Of a DNA stretch of 64,000 nucleotides, positions 10,839-28,621 are shown piece by piece. Position numbers and translations under genes: made by a program. The DNA comes from Thysanoteuthis rhombus (Eukaryota > Mollusca > Cephalopoda > Oegopsida > Thysanoteuthidae). Numbering within the stretch: the stretch's first letter is position 1; each line of letters starts with the position of its first letter. The notes under the pieces were generated by a model that made no database searches, was not told where the DNA came from, and worked only from the letters and a program-made list of their open reading frames with translations. Where the stretch lies: the NCBI GenBank assembly GCA_963457665.1, contig OY735203.1, positions 22,585,406-22,649,405 of the forward strand, written 5' to 3'.

Positions 10839-12495
10839 CACAAGCAAAATGACGCTATCAAGCATTTTTAAAGATGAATGTTGTTTTTTGGGGGGTTTCG
10901 TTGGTTTGCTTACGCTGAAGTTTGTTAATAGAATAAGGAATTACCAGAAAACAAGGGTTTTAAATAACTGGTTAGTGACTTATGGTAGTGAGTAATTATG
11001 TTGATCTTTGTGTCAGGATCCCGAGAGGGATCACTTCTCAAGCTTTCAGATGTAATCCATGCAGATGCCAGATATTTGTGGTTGTGTGCAAGATTCTTTT
11101 GGAATTTGATTACTTGAAAAAAACAAAGTCAAGGCAGAGGAATTCGTTTCAGTTTGGTGTGATTGATCTGAAGTTAGGGAAATTTTATTTGAAAGTAATG
11201 AGTAAGTATTCTGGTGATGTGTGTTTACTCTCAAAACTTACTCCAGTAGTCCAAATCACAATGGCTTTTCCTTGGCATCTACACATTTACCTTAATAGAT
11301 ACGTCTGCAGTTAGCTATGCTACAAGTTCAATTTTTGTGTTGCGTGAAAATACGATTGCATATGATTGTTCAATAATTCACAGTTTTATCTCAGTTTTGT
11401 TCAATTTCTCATATAATTTCAAAGTTGCAATGGATTGGTCCTTGTACAAAGATAAACAGTCTAAAAGAGGTAAGAATATGAAAAGATGTTCCATGACGGT
11501 CTGAGAGAGGTAGCAGGACAAACAGTTGCTAAATATTCCATGAATCTGGCCAAATCCCGCCAAATATGCTCCAAAATTGCAGGATGCAAAAAGCATGATA
11601 ATGATTCTTTATAGTAGAAATAACCCTTCAGATATCTAAATATGGCCAAATCAGAAAATTGATCGCAGAATGCTTCCTTAAAAAGACCTGATTTGTCAAA
11701 TGTGATCGTACTGTCTTTAGAAGCTTCTACCTAAGATCATGCATTGATTCATGACTTAAAATTTAAAAAAAAACTGACTTACTGAAAGAAGAATGCATAA
11801 TGAGCCTTAATGGCTCGATGTTCCCTTTGCCGATTCATACATGAGTAACGCAGTCATTCTTGACGGGTATATGCTAGTTGAAAATTTATCGGAAACAGGT
11901 CTGGCTAGTCACCTGATTGCAACTGTTACGTTAAAAACGTCTCAATACATGGTGGACAACAACAAAAAAAAAAGAATAGGGGAAAAAGATTATCCATGAA
12001 TAAGTTACTTCCCTCAACTTTTGTTGAATGACAGAAAAGTCCAAATTTATTTAAAAAAAAAAAAAAAAGATCTTGAACCGGACAAGAATGGAAGGAACAA
12101 TTTGTGATGAACTTTCGATGTAAACAGAACCGCTATCCCTAAAACTGTCACGGAGAAGGTTCAAAACAACAGCCCCTGCAAATAATATCTTGATATGACA
12201 AGGAGTAATATTTACATTTCCAACCTTCTTGCTCCGTTGGTATAGCCGGTACTCAAATACATAGATAAATAGCAAGCAAGCAAGAATTTCTGAAGGAAGT
12301 TCAAATTTGGATAGCATTTTTGATAACTTGGGATAATGATAGTGTTACCTTTCAAAAAGAAAGACTGCGTTGATATTTTGTACATAATATATAAAATCTA
12401 GATCCAGTTAAATGATAATGACAGATTCATCAAAAGATGGAAGCAAGGCACAATGTATAGTTATTTTAAATTCTATGACATAGATTATAACCAAT

Positions 12496-12497
<2 letters not shown>
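10839..12497. other. non-coding stretch
   Basis: A 110-residue frame at 10982-11314 (+) is the longest non-repetitive frame outside the LINE. It has no motif I recognise and is overlapped by a minus-strand frame, so it is not called a gene. The remainder shows nothing. Confidence 0.4.
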
Positions 12498-12498
<1 letters not shown>

Positions 12499-12577
<79 letters not shown>

Positions 12578-12616
12578 AATAAATAAAGTCGGAAAAAGGT
12601 ACGAGAGAGAGAGAGA
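12499..12616. repeat. (TA)n array with AAAT and GA flank
   Basis: Pure TA to about 12574, then (AAAT)2, and a short GA run at 12604-12616. Confidence 0.95.
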
Positions 12617-14555
12617 ATGCAATATATTTCGGTCATAAGTTAATCCCACTCGATTTTACGAACAGACTTGACCCTAAATCCTCAGTGGGGGTAGGGAGGC
12701 TTCTAAATTACGGCCAACTCCCTCCAAGTTGGAAAAACGGATATTGAAGATATTTTCAAAATTATCATCACTTTCATCTTCCGACTTTCTCACACGACAA
12801 AAATTCATTCATCACGGTTCAAGTAAAGAACATAAGTTTTCACTTTAAATAACAAGTCTTGAATTCTTTGGAAGGGTCAATGCTGGACCGTTTTTGATCT
12901 TGACCGATAACTTTGCCTCGAAAAGCAGTCCCTTCATATGGATCAGCATGGCAGGAAATGACTTTTAATTAACTTTTTCTGCACCCTTCATCATTCTGTT
13001 ATTTTACAGGTAGTCACTTGAGTATGTTTGCACTTTAAACCTACTTGCTATAATGAATCGGCTAGGTTTGATCATAAATCTTCAAGATAAGATTTCTGGT
13101 GCATTCTAATCTGAACCAACCAGGTATGAATTCAGACACATTAACACAGTGTTTGTGTGTGTGTGTGTTTGCTTGTTTGTGTGTATCTATGATTTGAATG
13201 TTTTGATACAATATTCGACAATAGTTTCTAACATACTTCCACCTATCCTAATTGATTGGGGAGCAATTTGGGATTATGATCTGCAAACGTGATTATAATC
13301 CCTTTGGAAAGAAGCTAAACATTTTTAGTTTCCAATTGATTGGAAATTTGCTCTAATTTTTGTCGTTTCTTCTTGCAATGTCCAGTTTACTTCTATGTTT
13401 GTCATCTCATATAGTGAATGATAATGTTTTCTCAGAACTACCTCACATTAATTTCAATATTATAGCATCCTTTTGCATCGATCCTTTCAATTTTACTCGG
13501 TGTGATGTCAAGTTGAGTGTGTGTATGTACGTGTGTATGTTTGTTTGTGCATGCGTCAATGTTTTCCCTGACAAACGAAACAGCATGTTACTGACGATAT
13601 AATTTGCTAGGATATTTGCCAATATGACAGAGCAGAGGGAGGGTTGGAGCCAAGATGTCATGAAAACTCTATTGTGCCAACATGACAAAAGAATATTTAA
13701 CTGACTCGATTCGGGATATTGTGCCTTCATCATTATCTTTCTGTATCTATCTGTGCGTGTGTGTTTACATGTGTGTGTGTGTGTGTGTGAGTGTGTGTGT
13801 GTGTGTGTCGATATCCAATCTCTATAAATATTGCATTAGAATCAAAATGTCAATTTATGCATATATTTTGATAATGGCGAAAACTCATATACAGCTATAT
13901 ACAGCACTTCCGAATAACAAGCCTGAAAGTCAAAACATTGCTGCACTATTTCAATCTCATAGATTGGCTTCCTGTCAACTGATGACAAGTCAATCTATTA
14001 ATGCAACCGGTCAAAATAACCCATGAGAGCAATCTATCCGACCAATTACTTTGTTTTTTTTTCTTCTCACAAATAATATCGAGTGAGGAAATCAAACGAC
14101 ATCTTCTCTAGCAAGGGGCGTTACTCTCAAAAACGTAGTATATCGAATTATTTCTTTTGCAATTTCAAGTATAAATAGAAGAGGGGGAAATGAAAATGAA
14201 AATGAAACGAAAAAAATGTTTGTAAAACTCTAATCTTGTCGTTTAGCGCAGTGATTCGGCGTTGAGAAAATGCATATGGCAGAAACGAAAATGTATTTTG
14301 TTTGATGTTTTCTAATAAATACCAGCGTAGGTTACACTTAATACCATTGATGAAAATCTAATCTCCAAGTTGAATTATGAAGGAAGAGGAGATGCACCCC
14401 AGATGAACGAATTGGAACCTTTGTAAACATATTGATCAACCAATTTCTCCGTACAATTTCCATGTGTGTTAGATACGCTGCAGCTTTACATGAGACAATG
14501 TTTCATGGTAAACTATAGCTGATTATATATGGATATACATACATACTTACATACA
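12617..14555. other. non-coding stretch with two (TG)n arrays
   Basis: TG arrays at 13148-13168 and 13753-13808. An A-box-like word (TTAGCGCAGTGATTCGG, near 14242) has no B box. No gene recognised. Confidence 0.5.
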
Positions 14556-14592
14556 AACACACACACACACACACATATATATATGTATATAT

Positions 14593-14658
<66 letters not shown>

Positions 14659-14669
14659 ATACACACACG
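14556..14669. repeat. (CA)n-(TA)n-(TACA)n compound microsatellite
   Basis: CA array followed by TA and TACA/TATG mixed units, closing with ACACACAC. Confidence 0.95.
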
Positions 14670-15009
14670 ATAAGCTTGACAGAGGCATTAACGGTCCTCA
14701 TCTATGACGATCGTGATTGCCTCGTCTTTTTAGCAAGCTTTTTATCCCGATTCTTGATATTCTCTCTAGTCTTTACTTACTGCGTTTACTGTCCAACAGA
14801 CTCCTATCAGTTTGCTTTTTGTTTTTTCTGTTGTCACTCCTTATCTCTATGTGACCTACCATCTCCATTTTTGTTGCTCAATTAATTTTATGATATCATT
14901 CAGTCCGGTCCTCTCTTGGATCAACCTTGAGCTTTTTCATTGGCTGAGAGTTTTTCTCAACATTGCCCTTTACACTGGCCCAAATTGCTATCCAGAGTTT
15001 TCGAATGAT

Positions 15010-15275
15010 CAAGTAAAATCTCGGGTTTTGCACCCGTATAGTTGCATATGTAGTTGAAACAGGGAACCTAACCAAAAGATTGATCCTTAAACTTGGGACC
15101 ACGCAACATGCACATGAGGAAATCAAGCTCGACTTCACTTCGTGAGATTATGAGACAACACAGAATATCAGAGAAAAGACAAGTGTCAAAGACATCATAA
15201 AAAGTGTTATAAAACTCAAATGGCAATGGGTTGGACACGTTTCAAAAATGTCAGGCAATCACAGGACATTATGAA
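15010..15275 (+). mobile_element. RTE-like LINE relic, C-terminal region
   Basis: Corresponds to about 60915-61190 of the LINE. It shows AATAGTCAC/TATAGTTGC followed by TGAAACAGGGAACCTAACCA, then ATGCAACGTGCACATGA in decayed form. Next come AAGACAAGTGTCAAAGACAT (KTSVKDI, compare KTRVRDI), CTCAAATGGCAATGGGTTGG (LKWQWVG, compare LKWWWAG) and AATGTCAGGCAATC (MSGN, compare MADN). The frame is broken by indels. It ends near 15275 with no tail visible. It lies 0.8 kb upstream of a better-preserved copy of the same region. Confidence 0.8.
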
Positions 15276-15700
15276 CATCCTGTTTATTCAGGAACTGCAA
15301 GAGCTTTTCCCAATTCATCAGGATATTTGTGCACATTTTTTTATTCTTATAATCTTGAATATATCTGAATTATTCATCCATCACTTTTTTGTAACGTAAG
15401 TCTGCATTTTTATATGGATATGTATGTTCTTATTTCATATGAATGAAAGGACTACTTATGCAAATATATAATAGCCCCAGTAAGTTCAAATCCCAATTAA
15501 ATTTTAATCGATTCTAATCAAAATACACAAGGATAACACCTCAAGCTAGAAAGGGATATTCAGTTTTTTTTAAACGCATGAAGCGTATCCCACAATATTC
15601 ACTATATCTGTCAACTCCCCGTATAGGTAACCTTCGAATGAGAGTTACAAGAATGTTACTCAATTCCCAATAATGTAAAGAATTTGGTTTCTGTGTTATT
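15276..15700. other. non-coding stretch between LINE relics
   Basis: AT-rich sequence with nothing recognised. Confidence 0.5.
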
Positions 15701-15778
15701 TTAGTACGTCCGGATTACATTTGTGTTCCTTCATATCCAGTCTTAGAATATTGTAGTAGCACTTGCAACTACGCATTC
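15701..15778 (+). mobile_element. possible CR1/jockey-type LINE trace
   Basis: The plus-strand frame reads LVRPDYICV then PSYPVLEYCSSTCNYAF before a stop. The combination LVRP and PVLEYCS resembles the conserved (V/I)RP(I/V)LEYCS block found after the reverse transcriptase of CR1/jockey-clade LINEs. Here the words are split by about eight extra residues, so this is either decayed or chance. Very short; low confidence. Confidence 0.2.
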
Positions 15779-16099
15779 TGATTATTGGAATTCTGCTGTT
15801 AATAATTTGAATGATCAAGTCAAATCTAGGTCTTAGTCAAGCAATACCATGTGCTTAAAAGTTTTTAACTCTTGTGTTTGATCAAATGGAGGCCATTTTT
15901 TTGACAGTGTTAACTTTTAAATTGATTCATGTTAGGATCAGACCTAGATGGATGAACTCGTCAGAAGGGTAAATCGCACAGAGGGGTAATAGATTCATGG
16001 ACCATATTAGTTGTTAACCCAGCAATATGAAACTTTATGTAACACATATAGATCAGCAAAACCATTTGATTTTGATTTAAAATCTTTACTTTATTATAT

Positions 16100-16629
16100 T
16101 CGATTTTTCCATGGAATCCATGAGCAAAGAATCTTACTAGAATGAGAAGCTTTCAACGGAGCAAATTCCACCTTCAAGAGCAAGAAAAGAGTCGACAACC
16201 ATTGCATCCTGCCGATAGTCACTTATCGAACTGAAATATGGAACCTCAAAGAAAGACTCACTGAGAACCATACAATGTTCTTGTGAAAGAATCATACTCA
16301 ACATGTAAAGATCACAAGACAGCACAATGCATTAGTGGAACAAACAATAGTCTGAGACATCTTACTATCCATTAACAAACTGAAATGGCAAAGAGCTGGT
16401 CATATTACAAGAATGTCAGACAACCAATGGACATCACGACTAAGAACGTGGATCCCCAGTGCGAAACTATGGCCAACAGAATATAAGATGAAAAAACGAA
16501 TTAAATTAGTTCAAAATATACCTGGCTCCATGGCAGCCATGATAGAGATGTGTGGCAAATTTTGGGAAGAGTACTAATCCAACGGAGATGAAAAGATGAT
16601 GATGATGATGATGATGATGATCGATTTTT
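16100..16629. repeat. 9-bp target-site duplication around a LINE copy
   Basis: TCGATTTTT occurs at 16100-16108, just before the 5' end of the LINE homology. It occurs again at 16621-16629, just after the (GAT)n tail. The exact flanking match marks the insertion of the 16109-16620 copy. Confidence 0.7.
16109..16620 (+). mobile_element. 5'-truncated RTE-like LINE insertion with tail
   Basis: Homology to the last about 530 bp of the LINE, from the equivalent of the EEEIKRRITLGWQAFGRASSTF region (AAGAATCTTACTAG, CAAATTCCACCTTCAAGAG). It continues through ILPIVTYG (CTGCCGATAGTCACTTATCG), ITRMSDNQWTSRL (compare VARMADNRWTSRL) and the terminal DVWQILGRVLIQRR-like segment. It ends in a (GAT)n tail at about 16595-16620. 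The frame is broken in several places, and part of the RNRGRQNVRWRDELDKF region is altered. A 9-bp direct duplication flanks it, so this is a genuine 5'-truncated retrotransposition event and not a fragment left by deletion. Confidence 0.9.
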
Positions 16630-20330
<3,701 letters not shown>

Positions 20331-20472
20331 AAGGAATATATTTATTTATTCATAATTTCATATCCACCAAAATGCTCAATTCCAGAGTTTGAAAGGCATT
20401 TCATAGTTGCTTACAGTAGATGAGGGCCCTGAAGAACAGAGGGATAATTATAGTTAATGATTGTGTCATTAA

Positions 20473-20612
20473 TTGACAGCTGTTTCCTTGTAGTAAAACT
20501 CCTCAGTGTTGCTATAAACTCAATTGCCCTTCCAGTACCGTATGGCGGTCTAAACCTTAGCTCTGGACCCATTGGAACTCCTCACTCCAAAGCAGTTCAT
20601 ACTCTCCTTGAG
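20473..20612 (-). repeat. tRNA-headed SINE (ACAACAAAACAGCTGT family), copy 2, diverged
   Basis: On the minus strand it shows GGGTCCAGAGCTAAGG, TTTAGACCGCCATACGG, TACTGGAAGGGCAATTGAG, CAACACTGAGGAGTTTTACTA and CAAGGAAACAGCTGTC. This is the same order as copy 1 (TACCGGAAGGGGAATC, then GTAATACAACAAAACAGCTG). It is in the same orientation as copy 1, about 140 bp away, and has no TA tail. Confidence 0.6.
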
Positions 20613-20716
20613 TAAAAATTATGACTGAAAAATCTAATATCATTTGGTTCACATTTAGAGGGGACTTTATCTGGTATCTTCTGGAAAAGAATAGAAATTT
20701 TGTGAGTGGAACACTA

Positions 20717-20717
20717 T

Positions 20718-20779
<62 letters not shown>
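20717..20779. repeat. (CA)n-(TA)n microsatellite
   Basis: CA for about 24 bp, then TA for about 38 bp. Confidence 0.96.
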
Positions 20780-20780
<1 letters not shown>

Positions 20781-20858
20781 CATAACGACACGATGTTCTC
20801 ATTGTCTCATCTCTGTCAATGGTTCTTCATAACTAGAACAATGAATAATATATACACA

Positions 20859-20859
20859 A

Positions 20860-20893
<34 letters not shown>

Positions 20894-20950
20894 GTGTGTG
20901 TGTGTATGTGTGTGTGTGCGCGCGCGCAAACGTGCGTACGTGCATGTGTG
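20859..20950. repeat. (TA)n-(TG)n-(CG)n microsatellite
   Basis: TA with a TGTA interruption, TG array, then GCGCGCGCG, a rare CpG run in this AT-rich window and a candidate Z-DNA-forming tract. Confidence 0.95.
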
Positions 20951-21955
20951 TTCTCAAAAGACAAATTAAATTTTATTGTTTTTTCCTATCAGTGTAGTAT
21001 TGATTTTCAAGAACGATCACAATTTGTTGGAGGTAGTGTTCTTGGTGTTCGTTTTCTGTAAACATTCCATTATATTGTTACATCAGTGCAATAATTCAGT
21101 CAGGAGAAACATCTTTAACTTTTGTCTTCAAGGCACGCTCCGCAAACTTTTTGCACTCATCTACATTCAACTAATATTGTGTATTTTTTCCAAAATGCCT
21201 GTTACACCACTTCCATACGCGAAATCTCCGAGGATCAAAGAGGATCAATGTCCTCTTTGAGACCAATGATGTCACGTAATTATCCATCACATCAGTGACA
21301 TAATGATGCTTCGAAGAGAGTGACCTTTAGTGGAGCATTGGATTTTCTGCACTATTTTTCTTTTCTTTTTTTTGTACGAATCCTGCTATCAGGAAAACGC
21401 AAGTCCGATTAGATCCCCTGACACGTACCGCAAATAATGGGGTAAGATTGTTTTTCGTTGTTCCTCTAACTACTCTATCGGGATATTTCTCGAGGATTCC
21501 CATCATTTGAAAGCCATTGAGTGGAGCATGTGTCCCCATCGATGCTCCATGCAAGTATTCACCGTGAATTAAACTGACAAATAAAACTAGGTGAATTGCC
21601 TTTTGTTCCACACGTGGCATGAGTTTGAACCGGTTCAAAGAAAAAAGTATATTTCCATGGCATAATTCCCCTTGTCCCATCTAACGAGCGTGTTGGTTGA
21701 ACCTCTACCCCAAGCGGTGGTTTGACTATAAGCTCCCTTCCTTGTGAAGAGTGAGGCCAGCTACAAAAAATCCCCCGGGTCGTCAGGAGAATGCGTTGCG
21801 TGCGATGCATCTGATGGGTAGTTGAGCATTTATTTTCGCTGTACGTGTGTGCACAACTGCAATCGTAAAACGTGCAAGTTGCCAACTGCAGAAGGAAAAT
21901 GTTACATCTTGATTCCGAAGTCATTTGAATTGAATGAGAGGAGACAGACTGAGAA

Positions 21956-21997
<42 letters not shown>

Positions 21998-22133
21998 AGG
22001 GAGGGAGGAAGAGAAGAGGGTAGGGTAGGGGAAAATAACTGACTTTAATGGGACAAGGTTGGTTGACTCTTAAACACTTTACTTTTCTTCCCTGACTTCA
22101 AAAACTCAACTGTTTCTTCAACACTGCCTCCAG
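20951..22133. other. non-coding stretch with a higher-GC island and GA array
   Basis: From about 21250 to 21930 the sequence has more G/C and CpG than its surroundings. It holds two overlapping minus-strand frames (21327-21680 and 21559-21924) with no recognisable domain. A (GA)n array with a G-rich edge lies at 21957-22030. Confidence 0.4.
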
Positions 22134-22197
22134 CAATAATAATAATGATAATAATAATAATGATAATTATAATAATAATAATAATAAAAATGATAAT

Positions 22198-22273
<76 letters not shown>
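22134..22273. repeat. (AAT/GATAAT)n-(TA)n-(TG)n compound microsatellite
   Basis: AAT units with GAT interruptions (22134-22202), pure TA (22203-22245), then TG to 22273. Confidence 0.95.
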
Positions 22274-22279
<6 letters not shown>

Positions 22280-23654
22280 TTGCAACCCCTATTTTAGAAC
22301 GTCTGTTTCATGAATAGATCGGTTGTCCCTTTCTATATATTTTAAATAAAATAATTTTAATAAATTGTTCCATTCTTCTCCGTCGTAAGTATCATCTTCC
22401 CCGATGACTTTATGGCTTTCTTTTTAGACGACTAGCCAAAACTACTAAGGATGAGAATGGCCAACCAAAATAACCAATATTCCTTTGTTTTGCTCCCTAG
22501 CCTATCAGCCAATGACGGGGTTTTTCTAACCCTAGTTGTTATCTTCAGTGATCTTGCTCAAAACCCTCAGCCCCCTTAAATGAGGAAGATAAAGACGAGG
22601 ACAACCCTATAAGCGCTTATACTCCAGTTTTTTTTTCGACTGTGGTTTGTCTTGATACTTTTTTCTTGAATATCGCTTCCTTGCCATTCAACACTTTATG
22701 TCCTCTTGGGCAGAGATTACTTTATCGTTGCAAGTCATGCTATCAATGTCTACGTCCTCACGCTGCATGCACTAAAATTCCCGATCTTCTACATAGTAAT
22801 TGTTATCATGCAATTCATAGATGCTATGTCAAAGGGTTCTTTGATGACCGTTTGGAACATATATCCAATCATGTTATCACTGTTTTGCGTTGTTTTTCGT
22901 CAGTTGTTACAGCGGTCGGAATGCTTCAAAAATTTTTCTGCTTCAAGTTTCGATCCGTTGCTTTCGATCTGTAGCGAGTTTGTTCAAGGAGTAAAAGTCC
23001 ATCTACTCCCTCAAGATAAGTAAATGTGATCCTTCAGTTTAACCGAACGTGAAGAATATCATCCGTAAAAATTACCGCCAACGTACATGGGAATGTTTAC
23101 GCAACTCGACCCCTAAGAGCTACAATTTAGGAAGGAGACTAGTTGCTCTCTTAATATTTGGGCAATAGCCATACATATTTTTTACTAGAAGCAATATAAC
23201 GATATGTTTTAGTTCCTGATATCCTGAGAAATATTTTTGTATTGGAGGGAAAACGAAAACAGTGTCTTGTTTTGACATTAAAACTTTTGGAACATTTAAA
23301 GTTTCTAGACAAACGTCAACTTGGAAGTCTTACAATAACAAAACATGAAAAAATGCTGATGGTCTATTTTTAGTTATTTTTGAGAATTTTATGTGGTAAT
23401 ATTGTGTCGTTCCATATTGGATAAAAATAATTTGATTAGCATTTTTGTGTCGTTGAATTCATTTTTTCGTTCATTTACATTCTCTCCTTGATTTTAAACC
23501 GTGCATTTCTAATTTTTTCCTGAATTTAGCATTATATCTTCATACCTTCCCGAAAAACGTATTTATAGCATAAGGGAATTAATCAAAAGTTTTGGTGGAG
23601 GGACAGGAATTTTTATGCAGAAAAACAAATTACAGATTGCTTGTAGTGACAATA
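22274..23654. other. non-coding stretch, no recognised gene
   Basis: Two overlapping plus-strand frames of 110 and 105 residues lie at 22642-23023. They are in different frames and neither shows a known motif, so at most one could be real and I call neither. Confidence 0.4.
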
Positions 23655-25965
<2,311 letters not shown>

Positions 25966-26038
<73 letters not shown>

Positions 26039-26157
26039 CTTAGGCCGGACGAAAATGCACTGAGAGTCTTCGCTTGAGGACCACACGAAATCTTCACTCA
26101 TATGAAGGGAAACACTGTGAGAGAAAGAGAGGGAAAGAGAAAGAGAGAGAGAGAGAA
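25966..26157. repeat. (TA)n array and nearby (GA)n
   Basis: Pure TA at 25966-26035, unique spacer, then GA/GAAA units at 26118-26157. Confidence 0.95.
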
Positions 26158-28257
26158 GTGGAAAGTTCAAAAAGTTTTTTTTTACTGCCAGCAGCCGTGG
26201 GCTTTCAGCCGTTACCCTTCATCCTTCTATTCTGTGATATTTTTACCTAATTGACTTTTTCTTTCAGCAGATACCGGAAGTAAATGATGTATTTCTCCCC
26301 CCTATTTTCACCTTGGTTTGGTCTATTCCTCACACCTTTAAATATACTGTCTATCTTTTTCTACTTCCGCCATTAGAATCCTTATACACTTTTCTTTCCT
26401 TTTTTATCAATCCCTTTTCACTTTCATTCTCTTAATGTCTTTTCAATTAAGTGGCTGTGACTGGCTATATATCTGCAGGGGTTCATAGCGATCACACTTT
26501 ATCTTGTCATAATAAATCTATTTAGGATGTTTTTATTATCTTTTTGGCGTTTGAAAAGAGTTAGCCTGTTACGCCTGCATACATGAAAGCAAGACAATAA
26601 CGTAGCTTCAAAAACAAAGTATGTACGTATAGTTCACATACACCAACGCGAAGAGTATTTTCAATAAACAAGTTATTAGAAACTCAAATAAAATATTTGG
26701 GAAATAAAATAAAAATTCAATTGAAGAGTTCTCATCTACGCTCCTCTTTTTTTTTTACCGAGGTGATTTATGGGAATGTAATAATAATATGATAATAAAT
26801 GGACCCTGTCTAACGTAACCTGCATTCAATTTTGCATCGGAGAATCTTAACTGAGGGGAATATCTTTTCACAGCGCTATTGACCATGGAAGTCCTTCCAG
26901 ATCATTGGTCGCAGGAAGACGGAATTTATCCTAAGAGCACATATTTCTAAGGGTAAGGTCATGGAAAGCCATTACAAGTCGTCAGGGGTCATATATAATC
27001 ATTTTTAGTAAATGTGAGGTTGGCTCCAGCGATCATTCAAGTTCATCAGAGATCAAACATTTTCAAATATTCGATTTGAACAAGTATTTGCGTCTGGATC
27101 CTCCCAGCAGTGTGTTAGGACTTGCAAAAAAAAAGTGTGCTGATGATTCTTCAACAGGCTTTGTGAATAGTAGTGTGAACATGCTTGGAACAGGGTTCTC
27201 ATTTTTTTAGGTGTTTTATACAGAGTTTAGTATGATACGCATGATTTCAATATTTTGACTGAGATCCAATATCAACGCAGAGTCGAGCTTAGGCAACCAG
27301 GCGACCCTATAATGTACTTGTCCTAGCTGGGGCTTACTGCAATTGCAGGTATTATAGGATGAATCCTGATTGTTGCACAAATATCTTGAATAGAGTTTTA
27401 AAACTTACAGTTGCATATTTTGAAGGATAATTGTCAATAATGTGTAATTGTTTTCATGTTGCTTCGTCCATTTAGAACTTCTAAGGCATATACATCAGTA
27501 TTGTACATCATTGCAAAGGACCTACACTTTGTGATAAAATGATTTCCTGACACGGATAAGAATTGCAAGAGGAATTTTAAAGTCTAAAAAATTTTTCTTT
27601 GCAGCTCCAAGTTGTTGATCATCAATGATAGAATCGACAATGACATAAAACAGATATCTGAAGTCGAAAGTAGAATTTCATGTCCGGTTTAATAAGATAC
27701 AGATTTTAATGAGAGCACAACTTTTGAATCAGCTGAATGATATAAGTATACATTTGAGTGAAGACGCATATTTAATTGCTCCTGTTACTTCACCTAACAT
27801 CTTCACTGTTAGATTGTTTGAAAACATTCAGCAGGGTAACTTTGATACCAGTAAGATTTGTTGCAAATGATTCCACATTATCGATTTCGGCAGACCAGTG
27901 AATAGTTAGGAAACGATGAAACGATTAGCAGTTTGTGTCTTTTTTATAATAGTTTTGCCATCTTTTTGGACTACATAAAATTCTATTGTATACACATTCA
28001 TTTTTTTTTAGAGGAATTTATCTGCTTCTGCTGAATCTGTGCAACACTAATTCAAAGTATGACATCAACATTGGTTCGGCAGATAGCTTGATGACTTCAA
28101 TCAGGTAACATCTTGTGTATTAACATTTACATGGTTGTCATATAAGCAATATTGTCATATCTTAGACCAATAACATTTCCCAACAAAGTACCATGTTTAG
28201 TCAACACTTATTTTGCCAGGTTTGTCATCTCAGAAAAGTCATCAAAAGATAGCCATA

Positions 28258-28260
<3 letters not shown>
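26158..28260. other. non-coding stretch, nothing recognised
   Basis: AT-rich sequence. I found no long frame, RNA gene or repeat unit. Confidence 0.5.

Positions 28261-28621
<361 letters not shown>

Noticed and set aside
10982-11314. 110-residue plus-strand frame
   Set aside because: No recognisable motif, overlapped by an opposite frame, starts inside unique AT-rich sequence. Chance is a sufficient explanation.
14242-14262. A-box-like word TTAGCGCAGTGATTCGG
   Set aside because: No B box and no family similarity downstream.
22642-23023. Two overlapping 105-110 residue plus-strand frames
   Set aside because: Different frames over the same DNA, no motif in either. I could not choose one or support a gene.
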